Origin: Cupriavidus pauculus
GTDB taxonomy: Bacteria > Pseudomonadota > Gammaproteobacteria > Burkholderiales > Burkholderiaceae
Length of the DNA: 64,000 bases
Direction: 5' to 3'
Assembly: GCF_008801835.1 (NCBI RefSeq)
Contig: NZ_VZOW01000011.1
Location: 62,001 to 126,000 of the forward strand
Below are positions 25,390 to 34,339 of the stretch, in pieces (position 1 is the stretch's first letter; each line of letters opens with the position of its first letter). Both the position numbers and the translations under genes were made by a program. The notes beneath the pieces were generated by a model. The model saw nothing but the letters and a program-made list of their open reading frames with translations, ran no database searches and was not told the origin of the DNA.

Positions 25390-26195
25390 ATGCGCTGCCA
25401 TTGAGCCTGGCGGGCCGCACCGTGTTTGTGGCGGGCGGCGGATCGGCTGGGCCGGGCTGGAGCATCGGGCGCGCGGCGAGCGTCACCTATGCGCGGCTGG
25501 GCGCACGCGTCTGCGTGGCCGACCGCGACGAGGCGTCTGCCGCGCAGACCACCGCACTGATACGCGCCGAGAACGGTATCGCGCAAACGTTCGTCGGCGA
25601 CGTGGCGATCGAAGCCGATGTCGAGCGCATGTTCGCCCAGGCGCGCGAGCATTTCGGCGACATCGACGTGCTGCACCACAACGTCGGCATCGGCAAGACA
25701 GGCGGCCCGCTTGACACCGACATCAAGGACTTCGACGCCGCGCATGACGTCAACGTGCGCAGCCTGCTGCTCACGTCACGCCAGGTGCTGCCGGCGATGT
25801 GCGAGCGTGGACGCGGTGCGATCGTCACGATCTCGTCGGTGGCCGGGCTGCGCTATCTCGGATACCCCCATCTGTCCTACTGTGTGACCAAGGCAGCGGT
25901 GATCCACTTCACGCGGATGATCGCGCAGCAGTACGCGGCGCAAGGCATCCGCGCCAATTGCGTGGTGCCCGGCCTGATCGATACGCCGCGCATTGCGCAT
26001 ACCGTGGCCAAGCAATTTTCCCCGGACAGCCTCGATGAAGCGCGCGCCGCGCGCAGCCGGCAAGTGCCGCTGCAACGCATGGGCACGGCGTGGGACGTAG
26101 CGCATGCGTGCGCGTTTCTGGCCTCCGATGCGGCGGCCTATGTCACCGGCACGGAACTGGTAGTCGACGGCGGACTCACCGGCAAGTACGTATAG
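25386..26195 (+). CDS. Short-chain dehydrogenase/reductase
   Basis: A 269-residue SDR, last gene of the operon. The glycine-rich loop is unusual: VAGGGSAGPGWSIGRA carries an insertion relative to TGxxxGxG. The NNAG-equivalent is HHNVGIG, the catalytic triad is Ser150/151, Tyr165 and Lys169 (YCVTK), and the PG motif (VVPGLIDTP) follows. It starts at GTG 25386 overlapping the lyase stop in GTGA. Likely an NAD(P)-linked oxidation or reduction of a hydroxy-acid intermediate; substrate unknown. Confidence 0.92.
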   Translation: MNALPLSLAGRTVFVAGGGSAGPGWSIGRAASVTYARLGARVCVADRDEASAAQTTALIRAENGIAQTFVGDVAIEADVERMFAQAREHFGDIDVLHHNVGIGKTGGPLDTDIKDFDAAHDVNVRSLLLTSRQVLPAMCERGRGAIVTISSVAGLRYLGYPHLSYCVTKAAVIHFTRMIAQQYAAQGIRANCVVPGLIDTPRIAHTVAKQFSPDSLDEARAARSRQVPLQRMGTAWDVAHACAFLASDAAAYVTGTELVVDGGLTGKYV

Positions 26196-26280
26196 CGATG
26201 ATGCGGGCGGTAGGACGTTGAACGCGGAACGCTTGCCACTCCGCGCGCCGCCATGGGTCAGTGCATCGCCCGCGTGCCAG

Positions 26281-27612
26281 CTATCGGGATGCGGCCGGAA
26301 AGCGCAGGTTGACCATTAGCCCGCCCATCGGCGACTGCGCGAGATCGAGCGCGCCGCCATACAGCGCGCTGACATCGCGCACGATGGCCAGGCCCAGGCC
26401 GCTGCCCTGCGCCGCTTCGTCGAGACGCGCGAACGGCTGCACCGCTTGCGCCATGACGGCCGCCGGCATGCCCGGCCCGTCGTCTTCGATGCGGATTTCA
26501 ATCTGCCCGTCGCGTTCCGCCAGTGTCACGCCAATCGCGCCGCGCGCCCATTGCCACGCGTTGTCGAGCAAATTGCCGAGCATTTCGACAAGATCCTGGC
26601 GATCTCCCGCGAAATGGGCGTCGCCGTCGATGCGGACGTCGATCGGATGCGCAGCGTGCAGACGTTTAAGCGCGCGCACCAGTTCGTCCACCACGGGCCG
26701 CACCGGCACACTGCCGCGCCCCGCTCCACCCGCGCCCGCCGCGCGTGCACGCGCCAGATGCCGATCCACCTGCCGGCGCATCGCATCGACCTGCTGCATT
26801 ACGCCGTGGGCTGCGGGGGCCGGCAACGACTGCGCGCTGTTGGCCAGAATCGCCAGCGGCGTCTTGACCGCATGCGCCAGATCGGCCGCCTGCCGGCGCG
26901 ACCTGTCGATCGCTTCCTGATTGCGCTGCAGCAGCGCGTTGATCTCGTCGACCAGCGGCTGCACCTCCACCGGCCACGCGCCAGACAGCGTCGCCGCACG
27001 GCCGGCATGAAAACCGGCCACGGCGGTGCGCAGGCGGCCCAGCGGCGACAGTCCGAAACGAATCTGCGCCCACACCGCGCCGAGAATGCCCACGCCCAGC
27101 ACGGCAAGCGACAGCCACAGCAAATGACGGAACGAACGCTTGGCCTGCCGCAGCTCGGTGCGGTCTAAAGCCACGGCGATATCGACGAAAGCGTCCGCGC
27201 CGGCCAGTTGCAGGCGGCGCGTCTTCACCAGCAGCGATTGCGCCTTGGGGCCGATGCGAATGTCCGCGCCGCCCTCCGGCACACGGCGCTCGATGGCCAC
27301 CGGAATGTCGACATCCCACAACGATCGCGAGCGCAGCGTCTGGGCGCCCGACGACGCCTGCCAGTACGCGCCCGAATACGGGAGATCGAAGCGCGGATCG
27401 GCTGGCTGGCGCGTCAGTTCGAGCTGGCCGTCGTTGCGCCATTCGAGCGCGGCGGCAATGCTGTTCAGCTCGCGGTCCAGCTCGGCGACATAGGTGCGGT
27501 CGACATGGCGCGCGAACAGTGTTTCGAGCAGCCAGCCGGTCGTGCATAACGTACCGACACTCCACAGCGTGGCGATCAGCAGCAGGCGGCGGGCAATCGA
27601 CGTGCGCTTCAT
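26281..27612 (-). CDS. Sensor histidine kinase
   Basis: A 443-residue membrane kinase: helices at about residues 8-28 and 155-178 enclose a periplasmic sensor, then a HAMP-like segment, the H-box ADLAHAVKTPL, N-box NLLDNAWQWA, G1 DDGPGMP and G2 GSGLGLAIV. The pattern is like the PhoQ/QseC group. Its start overlaps the response regulator stop by four bases. The periplasmic signal is not evident from the sequence; a PepSY protein encoded first in the operon could modulate it. Confidence 0.93.
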   Translation of the reverse strand: MKRTSIARRLLLIATLWSVGTLCTTGWLLETLFARHVDRTYVAELDRELNSIAAALEWRNDGQLELTRQPADPRFDLPYSGAYWQASSGAQTLRSRSLWDVDIPVAIERRVPEGGADIRIGPKAQSLLVKTRRLQLAGADAFVDIAVALDRTELRQAKRSFRHLLWLSLAVLGVGILGAVWAQIRFGLSPLGRLRTAVAGFHAGRAATLSGAWPVEVQPLVDEINALLQRNQEAIDRSRRQAADLAHAVKTPLAILANSAQSLPAPAAHGVMQQVDAMRRQVDRHLARARAAGAGGAGRGSVPVRPVVDELVRALKRLHAAHPIDVRIDGDAHFAGDRQDLVEMLGNLLDNAWQWARGAIGVTLAERDGQIEIRIEDDGPGMPAAVMAQAVQPFARLDEAAQGSGLGLAIVRDVSALYGGALDLAQSPMGGLMVNLRFPAASR

Positions 27613-28289
27613 GCGGGCGCGGCCGGTTCGGCGGGCGGCCGCATGCGATAGCCGAGGCCGCGCACGGTTTCGATGACATCGACGCCGAGCTTCCTGCGCA
27701 AACGGCCGACGAACACTTCGATCGTATTGCTGTCGCGGTCGAAATCCTGCGCGTAGATGTGCTCGGTCAGGGTGGTCTTGCTAATGATCGCGCCCTGGTG
27801 ATGCATCAGGTAATCGAGCACCTTGAATTCATGCGCGGTGAGCGTGATGGGCGCGCCGTGCACGCTGACCTGTCCCGTGCCGGGCGCCAGCAGCACCGGG
27901 CCACATGACAGCGTGGGCGAGGTGCGGCCGGCCGAGCGCCGGATCAGCGCGCGGATGCGGGCCAGCAGTTCCTCGGTGCGGAACGGCTTGGTCAGGTAAT
28001 CGTCGGCCCCGGCGTCGATGCCCTCGACCTTTTCGACCCAGCCGTCGCGCGCGGTCAGGATCAGCACCGGCACGTCGTTGCCGGCCTGCCGCCAGCGCTT
28101 GAGCACGCTCAGCCCGTCCAGGCGCGGCAGGCCAAGGTCGAGCACGACAGTGTCATAGGGATGTTCGGCGCCCAGATGTGCGGCCTCTACGCCATCGGCC
28201 GCGTGATCGACCGCATAGCCCGCCTGGCGCAGCGCAACGGCAAGCTGCTGCGCTAGCGTGGCTTCGTCCTCGACTAGCAGGATCCGCAT
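27609..28289 (-). CDS. OmpR/PhoB-family response regulator
   Basis: A 226-residue regulator with a receiver domain (residues 1-115; phospho-acceptor Asp51 in VVLDLGLP, Thr in ILTARD, Lys in YLTKPF) and a C-terminal winged helix (about 125-220, with ITLTAHEFKVLDYLMHHQG and RDSNTIEVFVGRLRRKLG). It overlaps the kinase start by four bases and follows the PepSY gene by five, so the three genes are one operon. Confidence 0.95.
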   Translation of the reverse strand: MRILLVEDEATLAQQLAVALRQAGYAVDHAADGVEAAHLGAEHPYDTVVLDLGLPRLDGLSVLKRWRQAGNDVPVLILTARDGWVEKVEGIDAGADDYLTKPFRTEELLARIRALIRRSAGRTSPTLSCGPVLLAPGTGQVSVHGAPITLTAHEFKVLDYLMHHQGAIISKTTLTEHIYAQDFDRDSNTIEVFVGRLRRKLGVDVIETVRGLGYRMRPPAEPAAPA

Positions 28290-28294
28290 GGGCG

Positions 28295-28672
28295 TCAGGG
28301 CTTGCGCGCGCGTTCGAGGTCGTGGCCCTTGGCCTTGATCAGCCGGCCGTCGCGCGCGTCGTATTCGAGCTTGGCGATGGTGCTGGTGGGCAGCAGCAGC
28401 TTGACCTCGTAAGTCCAGATGCCGTCGTCGCGATCAAGCTTGACGTCGATGACATCACCGGCGTACTGGCGCGAAACGGCATCGAGAATGCGCGAAAGCG
28501 GCAGGATTTCGCCGGAACGCAGCGCGGCGCGGGCGCGGTCGGCATCGGTGTCGGCATGCGACACGCCAGCGGCGCCGACTGCGCACAACGCCGCCAGCAG
28601 GACCAGCGCGCGCAGCGCGCCGCGCGTCCGGGCAGTAGTCCGGGCAGTAAAAGGAAGGAGCGGAAAAGTCAT
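28295..28672 (-). CDS. PepSY-domain exported protein
   Basis: A small exported protein of about 125 residues: signal peptide ending near GVSHA, then a PepSY-like domain with ILDAVSRQYAGDVIDVKLDRDDG and WTYEVKLLLPTSTIAKLEYDARDGRLI. It is the first gene of the two-component operon. Similar PepSY proteins accompany PhoPQ-like or metal-responsive systems and may bind or inhibit a periplasmic partner. The start could also be ATG 28681 or GTG 28690; none has a clear ribosome-binding site. Confidence 0.8.
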   Translation of the reverse strand: MTFPLLPFTARTTARTRGALRALVLLAALCAVGAAGVSHADTDADRARAALRSGEILPLSRILDAVSRQYAGDVIDVKLDRDDGIWTYEVKLLLPTSTIAKLEYDARDGRLIKAKGHDLERARKP

Positions 28673-29028
28673 CGGCAGCATTGTGCGCACGGCAACCTGA
28701 ACCGCGGCTGAACGGATTGCTCAGGCCTCATTCAGGTGGGTGTACGCATCATGCCATCAAGAATCCTGAAACGGATGCAAAACAACGTACCTCGCCATGC
28801 CACCACCCGCCAGCCGCCCCGCCCTTCGCCAAGCTTCAAGCCAAGCCCTTCGCCCAGCGCTTGGCCCGCCTGTCCGCCCGGCGACGTCCCGATCGCCCCG
28901 CACCAGCCGGCTGCGCCGCCTCTGCGCCGCGCTCGCACCTCTGGCGCCGCTGGCGCTGGCGATGGCCGGCGCCGCGCTGCCGTTCTGGTATCAGACGTTG
29001 GGACAGTGACGCAGCGCGGCGGCGGAGC
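28673..29028. other. Intergenic region between the PepSY operon and the PHP-domain gene
   Basis: About 350 bases without a supported gene. A plus-strand open frame at 28797-29009 ends in a plausible single transmembrane helix (ALAPLAPLALAMAGAALPFW) but lacks a ribosome-binding site and has a Pro/Ser-rich front, so I do not call it. The promoter of the two-component operon should lie at the left end. Confidence 0.5.
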
Positions 29029-30681
29029 TTAGGAGCCGACCGTCACAAACACCGGATTCGAATAGAACCAGAGGTCGTTGTAGTTGCGCGCGTTGATCGC
29101 GTCGAAACGTGCCTGGTCTTCCGTCACCGTGGTCCTCAGGTCTGGCAGCGGATTGCCGTTGGACGTTTCGCCGGGCACATTCATGCCCAGATTGGTGCCG
29201 CGCAGGCGGAAATACTGGTTCTTCGTTGCCTTGTACGTGTAGGTCACGGTGTTGTAGCCGTCCTTGTCCTGCTTCCAGTCAGCCGCGGTAAACGTGGCGA
29301 TCACCTTGGTGGAATCGTTGGTTTCCTTGCTGTAGCCCGGCGTCCCCGCCGCCGCGCGCGGCGTGACATCGCCCGCGATCAGGTCGATGTGGTCCACCAC
29401 GGGACGCTTGTTGACATTGACGCCGCCATTGATCGGGTACTCGTAGTTGTTGCGGTCGGGACTCTTGAAGCGGATCGTCACGGTAACCGTATCGCCCGAT
29501 TTCGCCTTCAGTTCTCCGCCCATTTCGCCCTTGCCGTTGCCGCTGGCGAGATTGAAATCGAGCGCGTTGATCAGGTCACCAAACACCGAGAACATCTTGC
29601 CCGAGCGCACGCCTTCGAGCACACCCTTGATGCCGGTGTACTTGTTGTCGATCCAGACGTAGGTCTTGGCGTACTCACCCGGGAAGTACCCGCTGCTGTT
29701 GGCGCCGATGGTCTTGAAGTGATGGTCGGAATCGCCCACGTTCCAGAAGCGGCGGCCGTCGCCGAGCAGTGCGTCCCAGATGCCGCCAACTTGCGCGACC
29801 ACGTAGTCCACCCCGCCATACACGCGGTTCTTCAGGTTGGCATCGATGTAGCTCGTGGCGTAGCCGCCGCGATCGGGTTCCATCTGGTTGCCGACCATGC
29901 CTTCCACGCCAAACACGATGTTCGGTGCGGTGTCGTTGAATTCGCGATAGTCGGCCGCAGTGTATTTGCCGTTGTTGCGCGACGGGTGATTGATCAGTGC
30001 GTAGCTGGTGTCCGGATAGTTGTCGCGCAGCCACGCCACGGCCTTCACGGCATCCGCATGCGTGCTGGAGGCGCGCGTACCGGTGGCATTCCAGTTGGCA
30101 ACGTCGACCGGATCGAACTGGGTGTCGGGTCGGCTGGTGAAGTAGTACTCGAACTGGTTGGACGCCTTAGTCGCGGTGGCCAGCGGCGAGCCCGTGAAAA
30201 TGCCGACGTTCATATGGTCGTGCGTCGGCATATCCCATTCGAAGGCCGAGAAGATCAGCTTGCTGGTATAGCTGCCGTTGACCTGCAACTGGCGCACCGC
30301 CGGGATTTCATACTGGGCCATCGCCTGCGAGAACGGCAGCGGGCCGCCCACGATGTTCGTGCCGTTCTGGTCGCGCGTGGAAGGCCGCAGGTGATTGGAG
30401 ATCGCGGTCCAGTCAAGGTTGTTCTTGACCAGCGCCTGGTCCAGTACATCGACGAGCTTGCCCTGGGCGTCGTCGGACTCGATCGTATGGACGTGCAGAT
30501 CGCCGGTGGTCCATTTGCCAGTGATTTCGGCGGCCGGTGTGGCTGGCGTGGATGGCTGGTTCGCCGGTGGCGCGGTTGTTCCACTGTTGCTGCTATTGTC
30601 GTCGCTGCCGTTGCAGCCGTAGAAAGCGAGTGCAACCGTCATGGCTGCTGCACCGCCAAGTGCGGACTTGATGTAACGCAT
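29029..30681 (-). CDS. PHP-domain lipoprotein, probable exported metal-dependent phosphoesterase-like protein
   Basis: A 550-residue exported protein: lipobox AFYGC (Cys23), a Ser/Thr/Pro linker, then a PHP-type metal site starting GDLHVHT. More candidate ligands follow in ISNHLRPS, HDHMNV, INHPSR and GDSDHHFKT. The C-terminal third looks like a beta domain. PHP enzymes hydrolyse phosphoesters; exported DUF-type members are seen near outer-membrane or phosphate genes. GGGAAG precedes the ATG. Substrate unknown. Its neighbour upstream is an outer-membrane channel-family gene, 375 bases away and co-directional. Confidence 0.8.
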   Translation of the reverse strand: MRYIKSALGGAAAMTVALAFYGCNGSDDNSSNSGTTAPPANQPSTPATPAAEITGKWTTGDLHVHTIESDDAQGKLVDVLDQALVKNNLDWTAISNHLRPSTRDQNGTNIVGGPLPFSQAMAQYEIPAVRQLQVNGSYTSKLIFSAFEWDMPTHDHMNVGIFTGSPLATATKASNQFEYYFTSRPDTQFDPVDVANWNATGTRASSTHADAVKAVAWLRDNYPDTSYALINHPSRNNGKYTAADYREFNDTAPNIVFGVEGMVGNQMEPDRGGYATSYIDANLKNRVYGGVDYVVAQVGGIWDALLGDGRRFWNVGDSDHHFKTIGANSSGYFPGEYAKTYVWIDNKYTGIKGVLEGVRSGKMFSVFGDLINALDFNLASGNGKGEMGGELKAKSGDTVTVTIRFKSPDRNNYEYPINGGVNVNKRPVVDHIDLIAGDVTPRAAAGTPGYSKETNDSTKVIATFTAADWKQDKDGYNTVTYTYKATKNQYFRLRGTNLGMNVPGETSNGNPLPDLRTTVTEDQARFDAINARNYNDLWFYSNPVFVTVGS

Positions 30682-31056
30682 GAGACTTCCCCGATAACCT
30701 TCTGATTTTTATTGACCCTTCAGCGCGCAGCTTCGGCCTTGGGTCAGCGTCGACGTCTCGGCGCTGCCCCCCGGTCCAGCCACACTGGCAAGGCAATTTG
30801 AGGGCGCGATCATGCGGGATGCGCGTTTCAAGGAAATGAGATTTTTGTGACTTCTTGGTGACTTTGGTTGTTTCATCAATGACAGAAATCGGCCGTCGTC
30901 TCAGCGATTTTCTCCCCCCGCGCGGGAAGACAAACCAGCATTCAGACGCGATTTCCGGAGACCAATGAGAAACGCCACCGGGCCTGTGTGGCGCCGGTGG
31001 CGTGGGTCGTGTGATGGGGGAAAAACGGCGCGGGCCGATATGCCCGGCCGGTGCGA
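30682..31056. other. Intergenic region upstream of the PHP-domain gene
   Basis: About 375 bases without a gene. It has an A/T-rich part around 30830-30890 (candidate promoter for the PHP gene), a perfect 9-bp inverted repeat CGCCACCGG/CCGGTGGCG at 30973-31002 without a T-run, and at the right end the terminator of the next gene. Confidence 0.6.
31019..31050 (-). terminator. Intrinsic terminator of the outer-membrane channel gene
   Basis: On the minus strand CGGCCGGGC pairs with GCCCGCGCCG around a short loop and is followed by five Ts. It lies just beyond the stop at 31057, as expected for a terminator. Confidence 0.65.
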
Positions 31057-32025
31057 TCAGAACACGAGCGTGGCGGTGGCCTGTACGGTTGCCGTGCTGT
31101 CCAGCCGGTTCTTGCTGGCGACGGTCGGCACCCAGCGGAGGCTCATCGACAGCGGATGGTGTCCCAGCTTGGTGTCGTAGGTGACGATCGGACCGATGCT
31201 GAAGTCGCGGCCGCGGAAGCCGTTGAGACGATCGGCGGTAGGCCCGCTGTCGTCGCCCAACTGCTGCACCGTGCCCATGACGATCCCGGCGCCCAGGTGG
31301 CCAAACTTCTTCACGCCCATGACGTCGAGCGTGAACAGCGGCGCATTGTGGTAGTTGGTGTCGTTATTGCGCGTGTAGAACTGCAACGCGCCCACTGCAT
31401 TGAATTCGAGCCCGTACGCCGGCATCAGATGCGTGAACGCAACCTGAGGCACGAAAGTCCAGACGTTCAGCCCCGGATTGGAAAGCGAATTCTTGTCGTA
31501 TTGCCCGGTCGGCGCCCAGATATTGAAGCTCAGCGACATATGGCTGGTCTTCGAAAAATGGTAGCCGGCAATGATCGGGCTGAAATACAGGTCGTAAAGG
31601 TTGGACGATCGGTCCGAATTGCCGCGTGAGAAAGTGCCACCGGCAGGGCCCGTGACCACCAGATTGGTCCTTGCGGTGGTCCAGATGTATGGCAGCGTAA
31701 ACGCCGAGGCAAAGTTCCACGCGCCCGGGCCGGTATCCCAGACTTTCATCATCGTGGCCAGCGTCAGCGAGAGCTTGCCGTCGATACCCGCGGTCGTGCG
31801 GCCCCCGACCGGCACCGGCCGGCTGCCGCCGATCGATCCGTCCAGGTAGATCTCCTGAAAGTTGGCGATCCAGACCGGCTGGTCGGGCACCACGCCGGCG
31901 TTCGCAGTCACGCTGGTACCGGCTACCGGGCGACCGAGCGCACCTTCGGTGGCGTGCCCGGCGATCGGCGCCAACAGCGCTCCCGCAGCGAGCGCAGTCA
32001 GGGTGGCGGTACTGGCGCGTTTCAT
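31057..32025 (-). CDS. Outer-membrane channel-like protein, phenol-degradation MetA/SphA family
   Basis: A 322-residue protein with a Sec signal (cleavage after GHA, about residue 25) and alternating beta-strand character to the C-terminus, ending VQATATLVF as outer-membrane barrels do. The pattern matches the 'MetA-pathway of phenol degradation' family, which includes transporters for aromatic or hydrophobic compounds. No aromatic-degradation genes are nearby, so the cargo is open. GGGAG precedes the ATG. Confidence 0.84.
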   Translation of the reverse strand: MKRASTATLTALAAGALLAPIAGHATEGALGRPVAGTSVTANAGVVPDQPVWIANFQEIYLDGSIGGSRPVPVGGRTTAGIDGKLSLTLATMMKVWDTGPGAWNFASAFTLPYIWTTARTNLVVTGPAGGTFSRGNSDRSSNLYDLYFSPIIAGYHFSKTSHMSLSFNIWAPTGQYDKNSLSNPGLNVWTFVPQVAFTHLMPAYGLEFNAVGALQFYTRNNDTNYHNAPLFTLDVMGVKKFGHLGAGIVMGTVQQLGDDSGPTADRLNGFRGRDFSIGPIVTYDTKLGHHPLSMSLRWVPTVASKNRLDSTATVQATATLVF

Positions 32026-32402
32026 CGATATCTCCCGAAAACAGGGGGTTGGAGCATGGGGGCTGGATCGCCCGTGGGCGATGCGAAGCCAGCATCGTCG
32101 CAGATTCCGCGCCGAATGGAATTTAGTTTTCTGGAAAAGCGAGTTGAATCATTTAGCGGCATCGGCGCGCGAGCCGTGGTCGAAAAACAGCCTCTGCAAT
32201 CGGTAAAACTGCGGCCTCGATGAATGCCGCGTCGGATGCTTCGGCCGATGCCGCCGCGCGTTGTCGCCATATGCCGGCCGGCCCGCGGTTTGCCCACGTC
32301 GCCAGCACGGTTAAGCGTCGGTGATATGGTGTGACCGTGCGCGTCCGGGACAGGACGCCTGATCTGCCTTCTCAACCCTCCTGACAGCCGTTTTCCTCCC
32401 TC
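32026..32402. other. Divergent intergenic region before serA
   Basis: About 377 bases between the outer-membrane channel gene and serA. It must hold both promoters; I see an A/T-rich patch at 32118-32160 but no operator, riboswitch or gene that I can support. Confidence 0.5.
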
Positions 32403-33608
32403 ATGGCCAGCGCTCTCCTTCTCGAAAACATCCACGCCAGCGCGCAACAACTGCTGAATCGCCACCATATCGATATCGCCACGCAGGGCAAGGCCCTGGC
32501 CGGCGACGCGCTGCTCGGCGCGGTGCGCGACCACGAATTGCTCGGCATCCGCTCCGCCACGCACCTGACCGCGCAAGCCTTCGCCAACGCACAGCGCCTG
32601 CTGAGCGTCGGCTGCTTCTGCATCGGAACTTCGCAGGTAGATCTCGGCGCGGCGGCCCATGCCGGCATCCCGGTGTTCAACGCGCCGTTTTCGAACACGC
32701 GCTCCGTGGCAGAACTGGTGATTGGCCAGGCCATCATGCTGATGCGGCGGATTCCTGAAAAGAGCCGCGCCGCACATCAGGGGCAGTGGCTGAAGACGGC
32801 CAAGGGTTCGTTCGAAATTCGCGGCAAGACCATGGCCGTGATCGGCTACGGCAATATCGGCGCGCAGGTTGGCATCCTGGCCGAGTCGATGGGCATGCGC
32901 GTGGTGTTCTACGACATCCGGCCGCGCCTGTCGATCGGCGGCGCGGTGCCGGTGCACGCGCTGGAGGACGCGCTGGCGCAGGCCGACGTGGTGACACTGC
33001 ACGTGCCGGCCACGCCCCAGACGCGCAATCTGCTCGATGCGAAAGCGCTGGGCGCGATGCGGCGCGGCGGCATCCTGATCAATGCGTCGCGCGGCACCGT
33101 GGTGGACATCGACGCGCTGGCAGCGCTGCTGGACAGCGGCCACCTCGCCGGCGCCGCAATCGACGTGTTTCCCGAAGAGCCGCGCAGCAATGCGGATCCG
33201 TTCGTCTCGCCGCTGCAGGGCAAGCCCAACGTCATCCTGACGCCGCATGTCGGTGGCAGCACCGAAGAGGCGCAGGAGAACATCGGCGTGGAAGTGGCCA
33301 CCAAGCTGGCCAACTTCCTGGAGACCGGCGCGACCATCGGCGCCGTGAACCTGCCGCAGATCCAGCCCGCGCCGCTGGCCGCGCCGGCGCGCGTGCTCAA
33401 TATCCATTACAACCGGCCCGGAACGCTGTCGCACTTCAATCAGGCGCTGGCCGAAATCGGCGCCAATATCGTCGCCCAGCAACTTCAGACCGAAGGCGAC
33501 ATCGGCTATGCGATCACCGACATCAGCCTGGTGCCGCCCGCAGGCTGGGCCGAGGCGCTGATGCAGGACGATGCGTTCATCCGCACGCGCGTTATTGCAG
33601 GCAACTGA
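32403..33608 (+). CDS. serA: D-3-phosphoglycerate dehydrogenase
   Basis: First enzyme of serine biosynthesis: 3-phosphoglycerate + NAD to 3-phosphohydroxypyruvate. The 401-residue length and C-terminal ACT domain (about residues 330-401, RVLNIHYNRPGTLSHFNQAL) fit the E. coli-type, serine-inhibited enzyme. Substrate-domain SVGCFCIGTSQVDL, NAD loop VIGYGNIGAQVG, the catalytic Arg in LINASRGTVVD, Glu in FPEEP and His in LTPHVGGSTEEAQ are all present. It stands alone. No ordinary Shine-Dalgarno precedes the ATG. Confidence 0.95.
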   Translation: MASALLLENIHASAQQLLNRHHIDIATQGKALAGDALLGAVRDHELLGIRSATHLTAQAFANAQRLLSVGCFCIGTSQVDLGAAAHAGIPVFNAPFSNTRSVAELVIGQAIMLMRRIPEKSRAAHQGQWLKTAKGSFEIRGKTMAVIGYGNIGAQVGILAESMGMRVVFYDIRPRLSIGGAVPVHALEDALAQADVVTLHVPATPQTRNLLDAKALGAMRRGGILINASRGTVVDIDALAALLDSGHLAGAAIDVFPEEPRSNADPFVSPLQGKPNVILTPHVGGSTEEAQENIGVEVATKLANFLETGATIGAVNLPQIQPAPLAAPARVLNIHYNRPGTLSHFNQALAEIGANIVAQQLQTEGDIGYAITDISLVPPAGWAEALMQDDAFIRTRVIAGN

Positions 33609-33656
33609 GCGCGGGCCACTGAGCGATCTGACGTAGCGGCGGGTGCAGCCTCGCCG

Positions 33657-34229
33657 CTACGCCGTCCCGCCTTTCTTCGGCCGGGACGCTCCTTCGTCCA
33701 GATGGGCGCCCGGCCCTTCTCCCGCCAGCATGTCCTGCGGATTGCGCAATGGACACGCTTTCAGCGAGAGGCATCCGCAGCCAATGCAGCCGTCGAGCTG
33801 GTCACGCAGCATCGTCAGCATGCGGATGCGGGCGTCGAGGTCCTCGCGCCATGCCGCGGACAGACGGCGCCAATCGGCCACCGTCGGGGCCTTCCCAGCG
33901 GGCAGCCGCGCAAACGCATCGGCAATCACCGCCAGTGGCAACCCCATGCGCTGCGCCACGCGGATCACGGCCAGCCGGCGCAGCATGGCGCGCGGATAGC
34001 GCCGCTGGTTGCCGGCACTGCGTGAACTGGAAATCAATCCTTTCGATTCATAGAAGTGGAGCGCCGACGCTGCCACGCCGCTGCGCTCGACTACTTCGCC
34101 AATGCTTAGCGGATCGCGCGGCCGCAGGATGCGCGCGGGCGCGGCGTTTCTGTGGTCCGCGGTGGACGCCTGGTTGTTTTCGGCCGGATTGCGAGCGTGG
34201 TTGACCGGCGCGGCGCGCTTGCTTGTCAT
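33657..34229 (-). CDS. soxR: Redox-sensing MerR-family regulator SoxR
   Basis: A 190-residue [2Fe-2S] transcription activator of redox-cycling stress. After a 35-residue basic tail comes the MerR helix-turn-helix ([21 protein letters not shown]), the dimer helix, and the cluster motif CX2CXCX5C with Cys148, 151, 153 and 159. It is divergent from a RidA-family gene whose promoter contains a perfect SoxR box, so that gene is its visible target. There is no soxS nearby, as expected outside the enterics. Confidence 0.96.
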   Translation of the reverse strand: MTSKRAAPVNHARNPAENNQASTADHRNAAPARILRPRDPLSIGEVVERSGVAASALHFYESKGLISSSRSAGNQRRYPRAMLRRLAVIRVAQRMGLPLAVIADAFARLPAGKAPTVADWRRLSAAWREDLDARIRMLTMLRDQLDGCIGCGCLSLKACPLRNPQDMLAGEGPGAHLDEGASRPKKGGTA

Positions 34230-34280
34230 CGAGGCTTCCCACTGTGTCTGGTAATGCCCCGCATGGTAGCGCAGGAATGA

Positions 34281-34311
34281 TTGACCTCAAGTGCACTTGA
34301 GGTTTGATACT
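34281..34311 (+). promoter_or_regulatory. SoxR-activated promoter with perfect SoxR box
   Basis: CCTCAAGTGCACTTGAGG (34285-34302) is a perfect 18-bp palindrome and differs from the enteric soxS box only in the two central bases. It sits between TTGACC (-35, 34281-34286) and GATACT (-10, 34306-34311), with the 19-base spacer characteristic of MerR-family activation. It points at the RidA-family gene. Confidence 0.93.
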
Positions 34312-34339
34312 GCGCCTCTTCTTACCGAGGATCTTTGCC

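Noticed and set aside
26210..26221. GTAGGACGTTGA, matching in reverse at 37090-37101
   Set aside because: A 12-base match is expected by chance many times in a 64-kb window; one copy is at a gene end, not a promoter.
28797..29009. 70-codon plus-strand frame with a C-terminal hydrophobic helix
   Set aside because: No ribosome-binding site and a low-complexity Pro/Ser/Arg front; could be a small membrane protein but evidence is too thin.
30973..31002. 9-bp perfect inverted repeat as a terminator
   Set aside because: No T-run on either side; the better terminator is at 31019-31050.
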